Under the pieces are notes generated by a model. It did not search any database and had not been told where the DNA came from. It worked only from the letters and a program-made list of their open reading frames with translations. DNA of 5,798 nucleotides from Pseudomonadota bacterium (GTDB lineage: Bacteria > Pseudomonadota > Gammaproteobacteria > GCA-001735895): positions 1 through 5,798 of the forward strand of contig JACZQS010000172.1 of the NCBI GenBank assembly GCA_022545625.1, given 5' to 3'. Numbering within the stretch: position 1 is the stretch's first letter; every line of letters begins with the position of its first letter. This document shows, in pieces, positions 5,613 through 5,798 of this stretch. The position numbers were made by a program, and so were the translations under genes.

Positions 5613-5798
5613 TTATTGACGGGGGGCGGGGTAGAAAAGCTGTTGGGTCCAGGCGGTTACCGGCTGGCCGTCCTTCTGGGCCGGGTTGTACTCGATGCTC
5701 TCGGCAAACTGCAGCGCCAGTACCGTAAAGGCCCCATCGTTCGAAGGCGTGAGCACTGTAACAGTCTCCACCGAACCGTCTGCCCTGACCTTGATGCC
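5613..5798 (-). CDS. TonB C-terminal-like protein, last 61 residues, partial
   Basis: The frame enters from the right edge and ends at TAA 5613-5615. The pattern VRADGSVETVTVLTPSND, then AFTVLALQFAESIEYNPA, then QKDGQPVTAWTQQLFYP matches the TonB C-terminal fold: V..DG.V..v.vl, then an A...A..w.f.PA..dG.PV..w.... helix-strand ending. Such domains lie in the periplasm. In TonB itself the domain contacts outer-membrane transporters; many short proteins carry the same domain without that proven role. The N-terminal part, including any membrane anchor, is outside the window, so a true energy transducer is not established. Confidence 0.6.
   Translation of the reverse strand, partial: GIKVRADGSVETVTVLTPSNDGAFTVLALQFAESIEYNPAQKDGQPVTAWTQQLFYPAPRQ

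Overview
The window looks like two unrelated pieces of bacterial DNA joined at about 4399-4422. The left piece (1 to about 4420) is of moderate GC with an AT-rich control region. Its gene families (GntR/FCD regulator, DUF1989 protein running towards a GcvT-type extension, glutamine-synthetase-family ligase, GlxB-type amidotransferase) suggest a proteobacterium, possibly a marine gammaproteobacterium; that placement is inference from family recall. The right piece (about 4400 to 5798) looks richer in GC and carries a class II (B12-dependent) ribonucleotide reductase gene and the tail of a TonB-C-terminal-like protein. I cannot place it taxonomically. Two genes are cut at the same point from opposite directions, which is the signature of a chimeric metagenome contig rather than a natural locus.

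Left piece, layout: on the minus strand a GntR/FCD regulator (1245-1985) is followed after 13 nt by a large DUF1989 protein (start at 1231, running off the left edge). A divergent 591-nt control region (1986-2576) separates these from a plus-strand pair: a 489-aa glutamine-synthetase-family ligase (2577-4046) and a class II glutamine amidotransferase (from 4156, truncated). The control region holds a perfect 15-bp inverted repeat over the regulator's own putative promoter, a 12/15 copy of it nearer the ligase gene, and a separate 13-bp palindrome just after the putative ligase promoter.

How they may work together: a GS-like ligase followed by a GlxB/MgsA-type amidotransferase resembles the start of the N-methylglutamate (gmaS-mgsABC) or glxBCD clusters, in which an amine is joined to glutamate and the product is passed to split glutamate-synthase subunits. 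The divergent DUF1989 protein belongs, by recall, to a group fused to an aminomethyltransferase (GcvT) domain. A plausible reading is a regulated pathway for a methylated or guanidino nitrogen compound that yields glutamate and folate-bound one-carbon units. The substrate cannot be read from the sequence.

Right piece, layout: the nrdJ-like gene reads leftwards from 5385 and is lost at the junction after about 329 residues. Upstream of it on the same strand is a 227-nt gap containing a possible terminator, and then the 61-residue end of a TonB-like protein (5613-5798).
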